DNA of 64,000 nucleotides from Gracilimonas sp046602855 (GTDB taxonomy: Bacteria; Bacteroidota; Rhodothermia; Balneolales; Balneolaceae): positions 372,001 through 436,000 of the forward strand of contig NZ_JBKINJ010000001.1 of NCBI RefSeq assembly GCF_046602855.1. The letters are read 5' to 3'. The stretch's first letter is position 1; every line of letters starts with the position of its first letter. Shown one piece after another: positions 1 to 8,840 of this stretch. The notes beneath the pieces were generated by a model that saw only the letters and a list, made by a program, of their open reading frames with translations, had not been told where the DNA came from and ran no database searches. The translations under genes and the position numbers were made by a program.

Positions 1-654
1 TACGGAGTACTGCTCGATCAGCTATGGTTTGCTATGGCGATCCCGATCTTATTGTTTGCTGGAATATTTTATGAAGTGGTTCCGTCTGAAATAGGTTTGG
101 TTGGCGACGTCTCGATGTGGCTGCTTTACCTTGGACTTTTAAGCTATGCAAGTTTGCTCGCTTACGGGGTTTTGGTAAATCCATCTGCTATCAAAAAAGT
201 AGTTAAGGTAGTCTTTAAACTGCCTATCCTCAGAAAAATGAATGATAAGATAGAGATAGAAGCAGAGAATCTTGAGGAATATGCACATCAGCTCAGAAAG
301 AAGCCATTCAGCTTTTTGTTGAAAGCCTTCTTTTTATCGACCATGTCCTGGTTAATGAGAATTGCACTGCCAACAATTGTGGTTCTTAGTTTACTGCCGG
401 CTCCGGAAGTACTGTCGGTCTTGCGAAGTTTAGCGATGAATCTGGCGTTCCTTGTTGTTCCAACACCGGGAGGAAGTGGAGGTGTTGAGGGCCTTTTTGT
501 ACTATTCCAGGGACCATTGATCTCCCGTGAAGGATTTATTGGTCTGGCAGTTTTTCTATGGAGGATCATAAGTTATTATATAAGCATAGGACTTGGAATT
601 ATGGCAACCACTTGGTACGTGAACCAAAAGGTTGCGGAAATTAAAAAGGACTAG
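1..654 (+). CDS. Multi-TM membrane protein, C-terminal part (UPF0104/LPG synthase TM-like)
   Basis: This is the 3' end of a gene that begins upstream of the window: the reading frame is open from base 1, so the ATG at 34 is probably internal. The visible 217 residues hold several hydrophobic segments, with a basic cytoplasmic-looking stretch (about residues 60-105) between them. Near residue 155 there is a conserved-looking PTPGGSGGVEG motif followed by two more membrane spans. That Pro/Gly-rich motif is typical of the UPF0104 family, the flippase-like transmembrane domain of lysylphosphatidylglycerol synthases. The substrate cannot be told from this fragment. The stop lies one base before the radA start, so the two are probably cotranscribed. 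Confidence 0.7.
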   Translation, partial: YGVLLDQLWFAMAIPILLFAGIFYEVVPSEIGLVGDVSMWLLYLGLLSYASLLAYGVLVNPSAIKKVVKVVFKLPILRKMNDKIEIEAENLEEYAHQLRKKPFSFLLKAFFLSTMSWLMRIALPTIVVLSLLPAPEVLSVLRSLAMNLAFLVVPTPGGSGGVEGLFVLFQGPLISREGFIGLAVFLWRIISYYISIGLGIMATTWYVNQKVAEIKKD

Positions 655-655
655 A

Positions 656-1996
656 ATGGCAAAGACGAAGACCCAATATGAATGCTCCAACTGTGGGTAT
701 ATCTCTCCAAAATGGAATGGGAGTTGTCCCTCATGTGGAGAATGGAATACCTTTGTTGAAAAGACCGTTAGCAAAGGAAAGTCTTCATCGGCTCATAAAG
801 CGAAAGTTGAAGGGCTTGAAGCAACAGCTGCTCCGAAAAAACTGGAGGATGTTGAAACCTCAGAAAAAACCCGATTCACCAGTAACATCAGTGAACTGGA
901 TCGTGTATTGGGCGGTGGATTTTTACCCGGCTCGTATGTTTTAATTGGTGGTGAACCGGGAGTTGGTAAGAGTACATTGACTCTCCAGATCGCCAAATCA
1001 AACCCTGAACTCACCATATTATATTGTGCCGGTGAGGAATCAGCAGGTCAGATCAAACAACGAGCAGCCCGTCTTGGTGTAAAATCAGATAAGCTGCTGG
1101 TCTATAACGAAACACAGGTAGATAGCATAATCGCTGAAGCACAAAAAATGCAGCCAGATCTACTGATAGTAGATTCCATACAGACGGTATATAGAACGGA
1201 ACTATCAAGTATGCCCGGCAGTATTCAGCAGGTTAAAGAGTGTGCAGCTTTATTTCAGCAGCTGGCCAAGCGAAAGAATATTACCACGCTTGTGATCGGT
1301 CACGTAACCAAAGAAGGTGATATAGCCGGGCCACGAGTTCTGGAACATATGGTGGATACCGTTCTTCAGTTCGAAGGAGATAAGCAATATACGTATCGAT
1401 TATTAAGGAGCCTGAAAAACCGATTTGGGGCAGCTCAGGAAGTAGGAGTCTTTGAAATGAAATCGGATGGGCTGAGTGAAGTATCCAATCCATCTGAGCT
1501 TTTTATTTCCGATAAAACAGCAGGTGTGAGTGGAAATGCTGTGGTTTGTACAATGGAAGGGACACGTCCACTTTTGATAGAGGTGCAAGCATTAGTAACA
1601 CCCTCAGCCTACGGTTCACCCCAGAGAACGGCAAACGGTTTTGACCGAAATCGGTTATTGCTACTGCTGGCAGTATTGGAAAAACGCGTAGGGAAGAATT
1701 TTTCGAATCACGATGTTTACCTGAATATTGCCGGTGGGTTCAGGCTCAATGATCCTGCCGGAGATCTTGGAGTATGTTGTGCTCTCGTTTCCAGCTTGAT
1801 GGATGAGGCGGTTGCTCAAAACATGGCCTTTGTAGGAGAAGTTGGTTTAGGCGGAGAGGTGCGGACCGTGCCCCATTTGGAGCAAAGGATCAAAGAAGCT
1901 AAAAAACTGGGCTTTAAGGAATTGGTAGCACCGGATTCAAAACAGAAAGATGGCATCAGGTATTTACATGAGGCCATAAAAAAAGCCCTCAGGTAA
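656..1996 (+). CDS. radA: DNA repair protein RadA
   Basis: RadA is a RecA-like ATPase that drives branch migration in recombinational repair. The frame is open from 632, but the ATG at 656 gives the canonical N-terminus (MAKTKTQYEC) and abuts the upstream stop; it yields 446 aa, normal for the family. A C4 zinc finger lies at Cys10/13 and Cys24/27. Walker A GEPGVGKST is near residues 99-107, the RadA-specific KNRFG motif near 254-258, and a Lon-protease-like C-terminal domain covers the last 170 residues or so. The last codons overlap the terminator hairpin of the convergent rpsU gene. Confidence 0.97.
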   Translation: MAKTKTQYECSNCGYISPKWNGSCPSCGEWNTFVEKTVSKGKSSSAHKAKVEGLEATAAPKKLEDVETSEKTRFTSNISELDRVLGGGFLPGSYVLIGGEPGVGKSTLTLQIAKSNPELTILYCAGEESAGQIKQRAARLGVKSDKLLVYNETQVDSIIAEAQKMQPDLLIVDSIQTVYRTELSSMPGSIQQVKECAALFQQLAKRKNITTLVIGHVTKEGDIAGPRVLEHMVDTVLQFEGDKQYTYRLLRSLKNRFGAAQEVGVFEMKSDGLSEVSNPSELFISDKTAGVSGNAVVCTMEGTRPLLIEVQALVTPSAYGSPQRTANGFDRNRLLLLLAVLEKRVGKNFSNHDVYLNIAGGFRLNDPAGDLGVCCALVSSLMDEAVAQNMAFVGEVGLGGEVRTVPHLEQRIKEAKKLGFKELVAPDSKQKDGIRYLHEAIKKALR

Positions 1997-2008
1997 AACC
2001 GGAGGGCT
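1978..2008 (-). terminator. Rho-independent terminator of rpsU, overlapping the radA 3' end
   Basis: AGCCCTC (1984-1990) pairs with GAGGGCT (2002-2008). On the minus strand the stem is followed by a U-run (the A-run at 1978-1984 on the plus strand). It sits just after the rpsU stop, while its downstream half lies inside the last radA codons. Confidence 0.75.
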
Positions 2009-2027
2009 CGAATTCGTTACACTTCGT

Positions 2028-2222
2028 TTAGAAGTTGTCGCGATTGCGACGTCGTTGCTCTCGCTTGGCTTTTTTCAAAGCTTCGCGTCGCTCAAGTGAG
2101 GGCTTCGTATACTGTTGACGATCTTTGTACTCATTGAGTACGCGTGATCGGGTTACCAGTTTCTTGAAGCGGTTTATTGCACGATCAACACTTTCGTTGT
2201 CTTTTACTTCGACTCCTAACAT
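2028..2222 (-). CDS. rpsU: 30S ribosomal protein S21
   Basis: A 64-aa basic protein matching bS21: the N-terminal VEVKDNESVDRAINRFKK stretch is diagnostic and the C-terminal half is rich in Arg and Lys (ends QRRRNRDNF). bS21 binds the 30S subunit near the anti-Shine-Dalgarno end of 16S rRNA. The gene stands alone on the minus strand, convergent with radA, and has its own terminator. Length and start (ATG at 2222) are normal. Confidence 0.97.
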   Translation of the reverse strand: MLGVEVKDNESVDRAINRFKKLVTRSRVLNEYKDRQQYTKPSLERREALKKAKREQRRRNRDNF

Positions 2223-2347
2223 GAAGTATCACATCCTTTCTTTTAAATTTTATCCCATAATTGGGAGCCTTTAATATACAAACTCTTTTATTGATAAAAA
2301 ATAAACGTAACTGTCTGATCGGTTTTTAGGCAAAGCGTCTGAGTGGA

Positions 2348-3196
2348 TTACTCAACTCGTTTATTTACGATCAATTCATCAGGGATATCTGTGCCCAAAA
2401 CACCGATGCCAAATAGCGCGTAGTCATATTTGGCAGGATCCATGGGGTCCAGAATTTGCATGCGGTTTGTTAGTTCAAGTACAGCTTTCCAATCGTTTTG
2501 CTTGCGTGAGAGCAGACCGAGTTTCCTTGCTTGCCGCGCTACATGTACATCCAGTGGAATCTTAAGTTCTGAAGGTTCCATAAAATTCATGGTACCCGGA
2601 TCTACCGGACTGTTTTTTCTGATAACCCACCTTAGGTACATATACAATCTTTTCGCGGAACTGTTCTTCTCGGGATTCGATACATGTTTGTGAACGCGCT
2701 GAGGAATTTCCGGATGAAAGGTAAAAAATTGCTCGTGGAATACAGCTATTAGTTCTCTTTTATGAGATTTTGCAAGATTGTAACAGAAAAGCCAGAATTT
2801 TTCAAAATCTCCAAATTTTAATAAAATGGATCGTAAAGATCTTGTTATCCAATGCATGTCGATAGGTTTGAAAGTACGGTGCTTGAATCTTTCAAAATTT
2901 AGGGCTTCAGAATCCGAATAATTAAGGATAAACTCAGCGGGGCGATTGTTCATTCGTTTCAATAATTCTTCAACTTTTGCATTTACAATATCACGGCGTC
3001 CCCATGCCATGGTTACTGCAAAGAATCCGGCGAGTTCACGGTCAATCTTTTTTTCAAAGGCATGCATAAATTGGACAGGATCGTCATTGATGTAATGAGG
3101 TTGTTCAATTTTTTCAACCAAATCATCAAGGAACGGTTTAAGTTCAACGAGCTTTCGCTTAGAGATGGTTCGATATTTTTTTCTCTTTCGGGGCAA
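2348..3196 (-). CDS. TIGR02757 family protein (DUF2400)
   Basis: This 282-aa protein looks like the TIGR02757/DUF2400 family, common in Bacteroidota and relatives. Visible family traits are an N-terminal HYINDDPVQFMHAF segment, an AVTMAWGRRDIVNAKVEELL helix region and a C-terminal IPLDVHVARQARKLGLL stretch. The last resembles a helix-hairpin-helix DNA glycosylase fold, so a nucleic-acid role is conceivable, but no function is established. The start is TTG (3194-3196); no better ATG is seen nearby. It faces the divergent methyltransferase gene. Confidence 0.8.
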   Translation of the reverse strand: MPRKRKKYRTISKRKLVELKPFLDDLVEKIEQPHYINDDPVQFMHAFEKKIDRELAGFFAVTMAWGRRDIVNAKVEELLKRMNNRPAEFILNYSDSEALNFERFKHRTFKPIDMHWITRSLRSILLKFGDFEKFWLFCYNLAKSHKRELIAVFHEQFFTFHPEIPQRVHKHVSNPEKNSSAKRLYMYLRWVIRKNSPVDPGTMNFMEPSELKIPLDVHVARQARKLGLLSRKQNDWKAVLELTNRMQILDPMDPAKYDYALFGIGVLGTDIPDELIVNKRVE

Positions 3197-3291
3197 GGAT
3201 TTTTTCTACTTTAGGAATACTTTAAGTTTATCAAAGTTGCCGATAAGATCGGCCGGTTCTTACCTATTAATACAAACAAATTGCAGTCAAA

Positions 3292-3903
3292 TTGATTCAA
3301 TCTCTCAACTACTGGTTTATTTTATTGGTAGATCGATACATGGACGCTCATTATGGTGAGCGAAAGAGGAAATTATTGGCAGATCACCCTCAAACAATTG
3401 TCGAGATAGGTGCTGCTTATGGAGCAAATTTCAGATATTTACGTATGGGCACAAAAGTGATCGTGATCGAACCGAATGAATCTTATAACAGGTTGCTTCA
3501 AAAAAGAGCCGAGCGACATGATATTGAGATTGAGATCCACAATTCAAGGGCTGAAGTTATCGGTCTGCCATCAAATTCAGTGGAGATGGTATTGAGTAGT
3601 TTGGTTCTTTGCACTGTAGATTCACCCGATCAGGTTTTATCAGAGATTAAACGCATTCTTAAAAAAGAAGGGCAGTTCGTTTTTGTTGAGCACGTAAAAG
3701 CAGAACATCACTCCTGGATATGTTGGATCCAGAATTTCGTGAAAAAACCCTGGAGATGGGTCTTTGATGGGTGTCATGTCACAAGAAATACCGGCAAAAG
3801 TATCCGGGAAACTTCATTCAGCAGGGTAAAGATTGAAAAATTTAACAGTAGGACATTGTTTGTGCCGATCATTCCTCATGTAAGTGGAATCGCTGTTAAA
3901 TGA
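3292..3903 (+). CDS. Class I SAM-dependent methyltransferase
   Basis: A methyltransferase of about 200 aa. The SAM-binding motif I is VEIGAAYGAN near residues 37-46, the acidic end of strand beta2 is VIVIEPNE near 55-62, and a Methyltransf_11-type motif (LPSNSVEMVLSSLVLCTV) lies near 91-108. The overall layout, with a C-terminal HVKAEHHSW/TRNTG region, resembles METTL7-type or UbiE-like small-molecule methyltransferases; the substrate is unknown. The longest frame starts at TTG 3292. An ATG at 3340 (residue 17) would still keep motif I, so the start is uncertain. It is convergent with mutY, six bases away. Confidence 0.8.
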   Translation: MIQSLNYWFILLVDRYMDAHYGERKRKLLADHPQTIVEIGAAYGANFRYLRMGTKVIVIEPNESYNRLLQKRAERHDIEIEIHNSRAEVIGLPSNSVEMVLSSLVLCTVDSPDQVLSEIKRILKKEGQFVFVEHVKAEHHSWICWIQNFVKKPWRWVFDGCHVTRNTGKSIRETSFSRVKIEKFNSRTLFVPIIPHVSGIAVK

Positions 3904-3909
3904 AATTTA

Positions 3910-4977
3910 TTATTTCACTAATTTTTCAGTAAGTACTTTATTGGCTTTTGGAAATGGATATTCTTCAAGTTCCTCTTTAGTCACCCACCGTATTTCCTGA
4001 CTCTCTTTTGGCTTGGGTTTACCGGAAATCAGTTTACAATGCCAGGCATGCATGGTTATAGAAAAATGAGAATATGTATGCTTGAGGCTCGTCAATTCCT
4101 TGTAGGCCTTCACCTCTACTCCAAGTTCTTCATTTAATTCCCGCTCAATGGTTTGTTGAATCTTTTCATCGTCTTTCTGTTTGCCGCCCGGGAATTCCCA
4201 AAGCCCACCCAGCATAGCTTCATTTGGACGCAGGGCGATCAGGATCTTTTTGTCTGTTTCACGTTCTATGATCCCAACTCCAATGATATAATGAGGTTTT
4301 TTCTTCGCTGGCGATTTATAAGGAATTGAATCGGTCTTAGCCATTTTTTGAGCTATACAGCCGGCTTGTATGGGGCAATTCTCACAATCAGGACGGGTGG
4401 GTGTGCAAACTTCAGAACCCAATTCCATCAGGGCCTGATTGAAATCACCGGGGTATTTTTTATCTATAAGCTCATCGGCCAATTCCTGAACGTTACGTCG
4501 GGTTTTGGTACTGCGGGTGTCATCCTCAATGCCAAAATATCGGGTAAGAACACGTATTACGTTTCCGTCTACAACGGCATTAGGTTTGTTGAAGGCAATA
4601 CTTGTAACTGCGGCTGCTGTATAGGGACCAACGCCTTTAAGTTTTAATATCTCATCGTAGGTTTGAGGAACCTGTCCATTAAATTCATCAACTACCATCT
4701 TTGAAGCAGCATGGAGGTTTCTTGCACGACTGTAGTATCCCAAACCTTCCCATGCTTTCAGAACATCATGCTGATCAGCTTCAGCAAGATCATAAACGGT
4801 TGGAAACTGGGAAATAAAATTCCGGAAATAAGGAGTAGCTTGTTGGACTTGTGTTTGCTGAAGCATGATCTCAGAGATCCAGATCTTATAGGGATCTGTA
4901 TCACCCCGCCACGGCATTGCCCGTTTATGATCCTTATACCATTTCAAAAGTTCGGTGCGGAATTGCTTCGGTTGCAC
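3910..4977 (-). CDS. mutY: A/G-specific adenine glycosylase
   Basis: MutY removes adenine mispaired with 8-oxoguanine. At 355 aa it has the full family layout. The catalytic Glu36 lies in SEIMLQQTQ, the helix-hairpin-helix LKGVGPYTAAAV at about 113-124, and the catalytic Asp137 in VVDGNV. The [4Fe-4S] ligands are Cys191, 198, 201 and 207 (C-x6-C-x2-C-x5-C). A C-terminal NUDIX-like 8-oxoG recognition domain runs from about 230 and includes GGLWEFPGGK. The start is GTG. It is last in a minus-strand run behind the SDR and the secreted protein (gap 43 bases), so it may share their transcript. Confidence 0.97.
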   Translation of the reverse strand: MQPKQFRTELLKWYKDHKRAMPWRGDTDPYKIWISEIMLQQTQVQQATPYFRNFISQFPTVYDLAEADQHDVLKAWEGLGYYSRARNLHAASKMVVDEFNGQVPQTYDEILKLKGVGPYTAAAVTSIAFNKPNAVVDGNVIRVLTRYFGIEDDTRSTKTRRNVQELADELIDKKYPGDFNQALMELGSEVCTPTRPDCENCPIQAGCIAQKMAKTDSIPYKSPAKKKPHYIIGVGIIERETDKKILIALRPNEAMLGGLWEFPGGKQKDDEKIQQTIERELNEELGVEVKAYKELTSLKHTYSHFSITMHAWHCKLISGKPKPKESQEIRWVTKEELEEYPFPKANKVLTEKLVK

Positions 4978-5020
4978 GTGTTAATAGAGTATTGAACTGC
5001 GATTCTATTTAGATTGACAA

Positions 5021-6580
5021 TCAGTTGCGGTTTTGAGGGCTTTCACGAGTTATATCAAGAACCTTGAGAGTCACCTCTATGGAAGAAGCTGCTCCAAGTT
5101 TATCTGTTGCGATAACCTTAAAAGTAGATTCACCAATTTGACGGTCTGATGGCGTCCATACAAAGGTTCCGGTTTTTTCATTCAGATTTGCACCATCAGG
5201 CATATCAACACCAATGTATCTTACAATAGAATTTTTTGGGTTTTCGGGGTCAACAGCAGAGAAACTCAACTCATACTTTTCATTTACTGCAATACTTGTA
5301 TTTCTAACAGGGCTGAATCTTGGTGGGGAATTAAAAGACCGTACATCAACTAAAAATCGTGTACTGTCTGAACGTCCTTCACTGTCTGTAGCAACTATTG
5401 TGAACCAGTGACCGCCAACTTGATTTACATTGGGTTGCCAGAATAAACCCTGCTTACGAATCAGCGCGTTTTTAATATTTGATCGATAAGAAAACTCAAC
5501 CTCTTGTGCCGCATGGTTACCTTCCATTTCGAGCGCTAATAAGAGCGGGGTCGGGTAGGTTACGATTTGGTTAGGGATCGTTTTGATCTTGAAACCGGAA
5601 TTTTGTGACGCATTAGCAGTTAAAGAAGAATCAGAAATGACAGCAATTTTTATTTCAGAGATCTTGTCATTTTCCGCGATCCATAATCGTTCTTTATTCT
5701 TTGCTAACAAATTTTTAGCCGCACCATCGGTCTTCCAGGCCTTGAGTGAATTAGATCCGGTTTCGGATACCCAAATTTCACCACTTTCGGTTCTTACAAA
5801 AAGCCTGTTTTCCCATTTGTAAATATCATCAACAGGTTCGTTTACCATGCCTAATTTTTGCCCGATACCAGCTGAACGGATCCCAAAGACCTCACCTTTG
5901 CTGTTAGCACCCCAAACATTTTCATTGTCTACAAAAATATTTGTCAGGTTTGTATTAAGCATGATGTTTTGAGAAAGAGCAAGATTTTGTTCTTCAACAT
6001 CAAATACAAGAAGAGACGGAGCATTCGTCAATACAAAAAGTTGTTTGCTTACCGGGGTAGATCTAACATCAATAACGTTGTCGCCTGAAATTTGTTCGCT
6101 TGCAACTAATTCAGGTTCAGAGTCAACAGTCTCGGGTGTCTCCAAAGAGACCTTTCCTAAACCATTTTGACCAAGAGCTATATAAAGAGCGTTGCCAATT
6201 CTGGCGGCAGCCATTGGTTTTTGCGGAAGAAGAGTGGATGAGTAAACACCAAGTGCTGAGGTTGGTTCTAAGACAGTCAACCGGTTAGTTTCACCAAAAA
6301 GATAAGCAAAGCGGATATCCGCCATGATATTACTACCCCTTCTCTGCATTCCCGATGAAGTATAGAGCCATTGAAGAGAATCAGAATAGGCTCTGAAAAC
6401 AACCATACCCTCTGCTTCAGAAAGAACATAGAGGTGAGTAGGGGAAGATTCCATAGCAACGATCTCTGGGATCTCCATCACTTTAGAATAATCTTGTATC
6501 AGTCTTTCCTGTGCCTCAACAGTAAAAGTGAAGATGAGTACAAATAAAAGGCTTAAAATTTTTGTAACAGATGATCTCAT
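5021..6580 (-). CDS. Secreted propeller/Ig-like hypothetical protein
   Basis: Not a named family that I recognise. The 519-aa product starts with a signal peptide (hydrophobic core LSLLFVLIFTFTV, cleavage after EAQ, about residue 24). Residues of about 30-320 contain repeated short beta-rich units resembling a beta-propeller. The C-terminal 190 residues look like two cadherin/Ig-like modules, with FVWTPSDRQIGESTFKVIATD typical of the putative-Ig (dystroglycan-type) fold. It is probably periplasmic or surface-exposed. The start lies four bases after the SDR stop and the gene precedes mutY, so the three may be cotranscribed. No catalytic residues are evident. Confidence 0.7.
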   Translation of the reverse strand: MRSSVTKILSLLFVLIFTFTVEAQERLIQDYSKVMEIPEIVAMESSPTHLYVLSEAEGMVVFRAYSDSLQWLYTSSGMQRRGSNIMADIRFAYLFGETNRLTVLEPTSALGVYSSTLLPQKPMAAARIGNALYIALGQNGLGKVSLETPETVDSEPELVASEQISGDNVIDVRSTPVSKQLFVLTNAPSLLVFDVEEQNLALSQNIMLNTNLTNIFVDNENVWGANSKGEVFGIRSAGIGQKLGMVNEPVDDIYKWENRLFVRTESGEIWVSETGSNSLKAWKTDGAAKNLLAKNKERLWIAENDKISEIKIAVISDSSLTANASQNSGFKIKTIPNQIVTYPTPLLLALEMEGNHAAQEVEFSYRSNIKNALIRKQGLFWQPNVNQVGGHWFTIVATDSEGRSDSTRFLVDVRSFNSPPRFSPVRNTSIAVNEKYELSFSAVDPENPKNSIVRYIGVDMPDGANLNEKTGTFVWTPSDRQIGESTFKVIATDKLGAASSIEVTLKVLDITRESPQNRN

Positions 6581-6584
6581 AGAA

Positions 6585-7559
6585 TTACAACCAATTATGA
6601 ATTTTATACCAGTGAATAGTGCGTGATATCCCCTCAGCCAATGAGGTTTGGGGTACGTAACCTATTTCATTTTGTGCTTTTTGGGAGCTGCAGGTCCATT
6701 CCAATGTAAGCTCGTTAGCTTTTTCTTTATTTACAACGGGGTAGATACCAAATAATGATGAAATATTTTCAATAACGGACGCAGCTTTTTTCACCAGCTT
6801 TGGTTTGATCTTAAGTGGAATAGTACGTTTCCCAAGCACTTTTGATGTAACTGAACGTATTTCATTCCAGGAATGGGTTCCTTCACCTGAAATAAAGTAA
6901 GTGTGTATTCCTGTATCAGTTATGCCAGCAGCGGTTATTATGCCGTCCACCAAGTCACTTACGTACACCATTGATACTCTTGGATTGTTCCCATCTCCAA
7001 TTATAGGGCATATACCTCTGGAACAACTCTTAAAGAATGAAAAGATCTGATCTTCCCGTGGACCATAGACTGCAGGCGGCCTGATAATTTTAATGCTGTC
7101 ACTTTTTGTGGCTATTTGTTTTACCCGATGCTCCATTTCTTTTTTGGATTGCCCATACATACTGACGGGCTCCATAGGATCGGTTTCCGTTTTTGGGGAA
7201 CCGTTACTGGGACCAGCTGCAGCTAGTGAAGACAAAAGTACAATATTCTTTACGCCTTTTTTCTGGGCCAGTCTGACTAGGTTTTCAGTTGCCTCTACAT
7301 TCGCACGGGTAAATTCCTTTTTGGTAGGGGCTTTCACAATAGCAGCCACATGAAATAAGACATCAGCATTCTCAAGGCCGTTGCTTAATGCCTTAAAGTT
7401 ATTGAGGTCGCCGGTTATTTTCTGGTAATTAAGACCATTCAGCCATTTATCTTTGTTTCTAACCAGGCAGCGAACTTCAGAATATTGATCAGAATCTACC
7501 AGTGCTTCGACAAGGTGACTTCCAATAAAACCTGTTCCGCCGGTTACAAAGGCTTTCAT
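6585..7559 (-). CDS. Extended SDR, NAD(P)-dependent (candidate ceramide/3-ketosphinganine reductase)
   Basis: A 324-aa extended short-chain dehydrogenase/reductase. The Rossmann motif TGGTGFIGSH is at residues 7-16, the active-site Ser lies in LLSSLAAAG near 110, and the catalytic YGQSK is near 134-138. General annotation would be NAD-dependent epimerase/dehydratase or 3-beta-HSD-like. It is divergent from two glycosyltransferases followed by serine palmitoyltransferase and a GNAT protein. From that context I infer it could be the reductase (CerR-type) of bacterial ceramide synthesis. A nucleotide-sugar epimerase acting with the glycosyltransferases is the main alternative. Family assignment is firm; the specific role is only inferred. 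Confidence 0.85.
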   Translation of the reverse strand: MKAFVTGGTGFIGSHLVEALVDSDQYSEVRCLVRNKDKWLNGLNYQKITGDLNNFKALSNGLENADVLFHVAAIVKAPTKKEFTRANVEATENLVRLAQKKGVKNIVLLSSLAAAGPSNGSPKTETDPMEPVSMYGQSKKEMEHRVKQIATKSDSIKIIRPPAVYGPREDQIFSFFKSCSRGICPIIGDGNNPRVSMVYVSDLVDGIITAAGITDTGIHTYFISGEGTHSWNEIRSVTSKVLGKRTIPLKIKPKLVKKAASVIENISSLFGIYPVVNKEKANELTLEWTCSSQKAQNEIGYVPQTSLAEGISRTIHWYKIHNWL

Positions 7560-7665
7560 TAAATTCCTTATATTTAAAGATTGTTTACAGAAATATAATA
7601 ATCACAATATCTATTCTAGTGCACGGCAAATAAGATACGAATCTGCCACCTGCTTTTAAATTTTT

Positions 7666-8826
7666 ATGAAAGAATTAAGAATCGCGCTTTTTACCGGAAA
7701 TTATAATCATATCAAAGACGGCGTTTCTCTTACTTTGAACAGGTTGGTGAAATTTTTGGAAGATCATGACATTCCGGTCCTCGTATTTGGCCCAACAATT
7801 GAAGAACCGGATCTGCAGCACAATGGAACATTGATTCCACTTCCTTCAGTGAGAATGCCGGTATCAGGGAGGGGAGAGTACAGAGTTACTCTCGGTTTAT
7901 CAAGTGAGTCTAAAAAGGCACTTGAAGACTTTGATCCAACTATAGTTCATATTGCTACTCCGGATATTGGCGGGTTGAGAGCCAGGAAATGGGCACTGAA
8001 ACACGATGTTCAAATAGTCGGTTCATACCATACGCATTTTACCAGCTACCTTAAATATTATGGGCTGACTTTTATTGAATCTTTAGCCTGGAAATATCTG
8101 AGTTGGTTTTATAATGCCTGCGCTCATGTATACGTGCCCTCTCAATCTATGATCGAAGAGTTGATGCCTCATGGGTTTGAGACAGATATGAGGATATGGG
8201 CAAGGGGAGTGAATACAGAACTTTTTTCACCCGATAAGAGAAATGAAAGGTGGAGGAAGAAGCAGGGGTTCGATAAGAATGATATTGTAGTCACATTCGT
8301 ATCGCGCCTTGTCTGGGAAAAGGAACTTGATACGTTCAGACATAGCGTACAACAACTGTCTGCCGAAAATAAGAAAATCAGAGCGATGGTAGTGGGTGAT
8401 GGCCCGGCAAAGCAGGAATTACAGGAGGTCATGCCCGAAGCGGTATATACCGGATTTTTGAATGGTGATGAATTAGCAACAGCGTATGCCAGCAGTGATA
8501 TATTTATGTTTCCATCTCACACAGAAACGTTTGGGAATGTAACTCTGGAAGCCATGAGTTGCGGGCTGCCATGCCTTGTGGCAAATGCCACCGGAAGTCG
8601 GTCGCTTGTTGAGGACGGCGTCAATGGCTTTTTAGCGGAACCTCAGGACAAAGAGGATTTTACAGACAAGTTGAGAATAATTACAGAAAGTGAAAATCTT
8701 AGGCAAAAAATGGGTAAGAATTCCAGAAAAAAAGCTCTCAATTATGAGTGGGATGAAATTAACGGACAGTTGGTTCATAATTATCGGGAGGCTTTGAATG
8801 CTCCTGTAAGAAAGAAAAATAATTAA
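7666..8826 (+). CDS. GT4-type glycosyltransferase (mannosyltransferase-like)
   Basis: A 386-aa GT-B fold enzyme. The N-terminal domain begins IALFTGNYNHIKDGVSLTLNRL, the pattern of SQD2/MgtA-like lipid glycosyltransferases. The C-terminal nucleotide-sugar domain carries FVSRLVWEKELD near 208-219 and the E-x7-E motif (ETFGNVTLEA) near 287-296. It has no membrane span and is probably peripheral at the inner membrane. The next glycosyltransferase starts 14 bases after its stop. Position beside spt suggests it adds a sugar to a sphingolipid or another membrane lipid; donor and acceptor cannot be read from sequence. Confidence 0.9.
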   Translation: MKELRIALFTGNYNHIKDGVSLTLNRLVKFLEDHDIPVLVFGPTIEEPDLQHNGTLIPLPSVRMPVSGRGEYRVTLGLSSESKKALEDFDPTIVHIATPDIGGLRARKWALKHDVQIVGSYHTHFTSYLKYYGLTFIESLAWKYLSWFYNACAHVYVPSQSMIEELMPHGFETDMRIWARGVNTELFSPDKRNERWRKKQGFDKNDIVVTFVSRLVWEKELDTFRHSVQQLSAENKKIRAMVVGDGPAKQELQEVMPEAVYTGFLNGDELATAYASSDIFMFPSHTETFGNVTLEAMSCGLPCLVANATGSRSLVEDGVNGFLAEPQDKEDFTDKLRIITESENLRQKMGKNSRKKALNYEWDEINGQLVHNYREALNAPVRKKNN

Positions 8827-8840
8827 GGGATCTCCTATTT

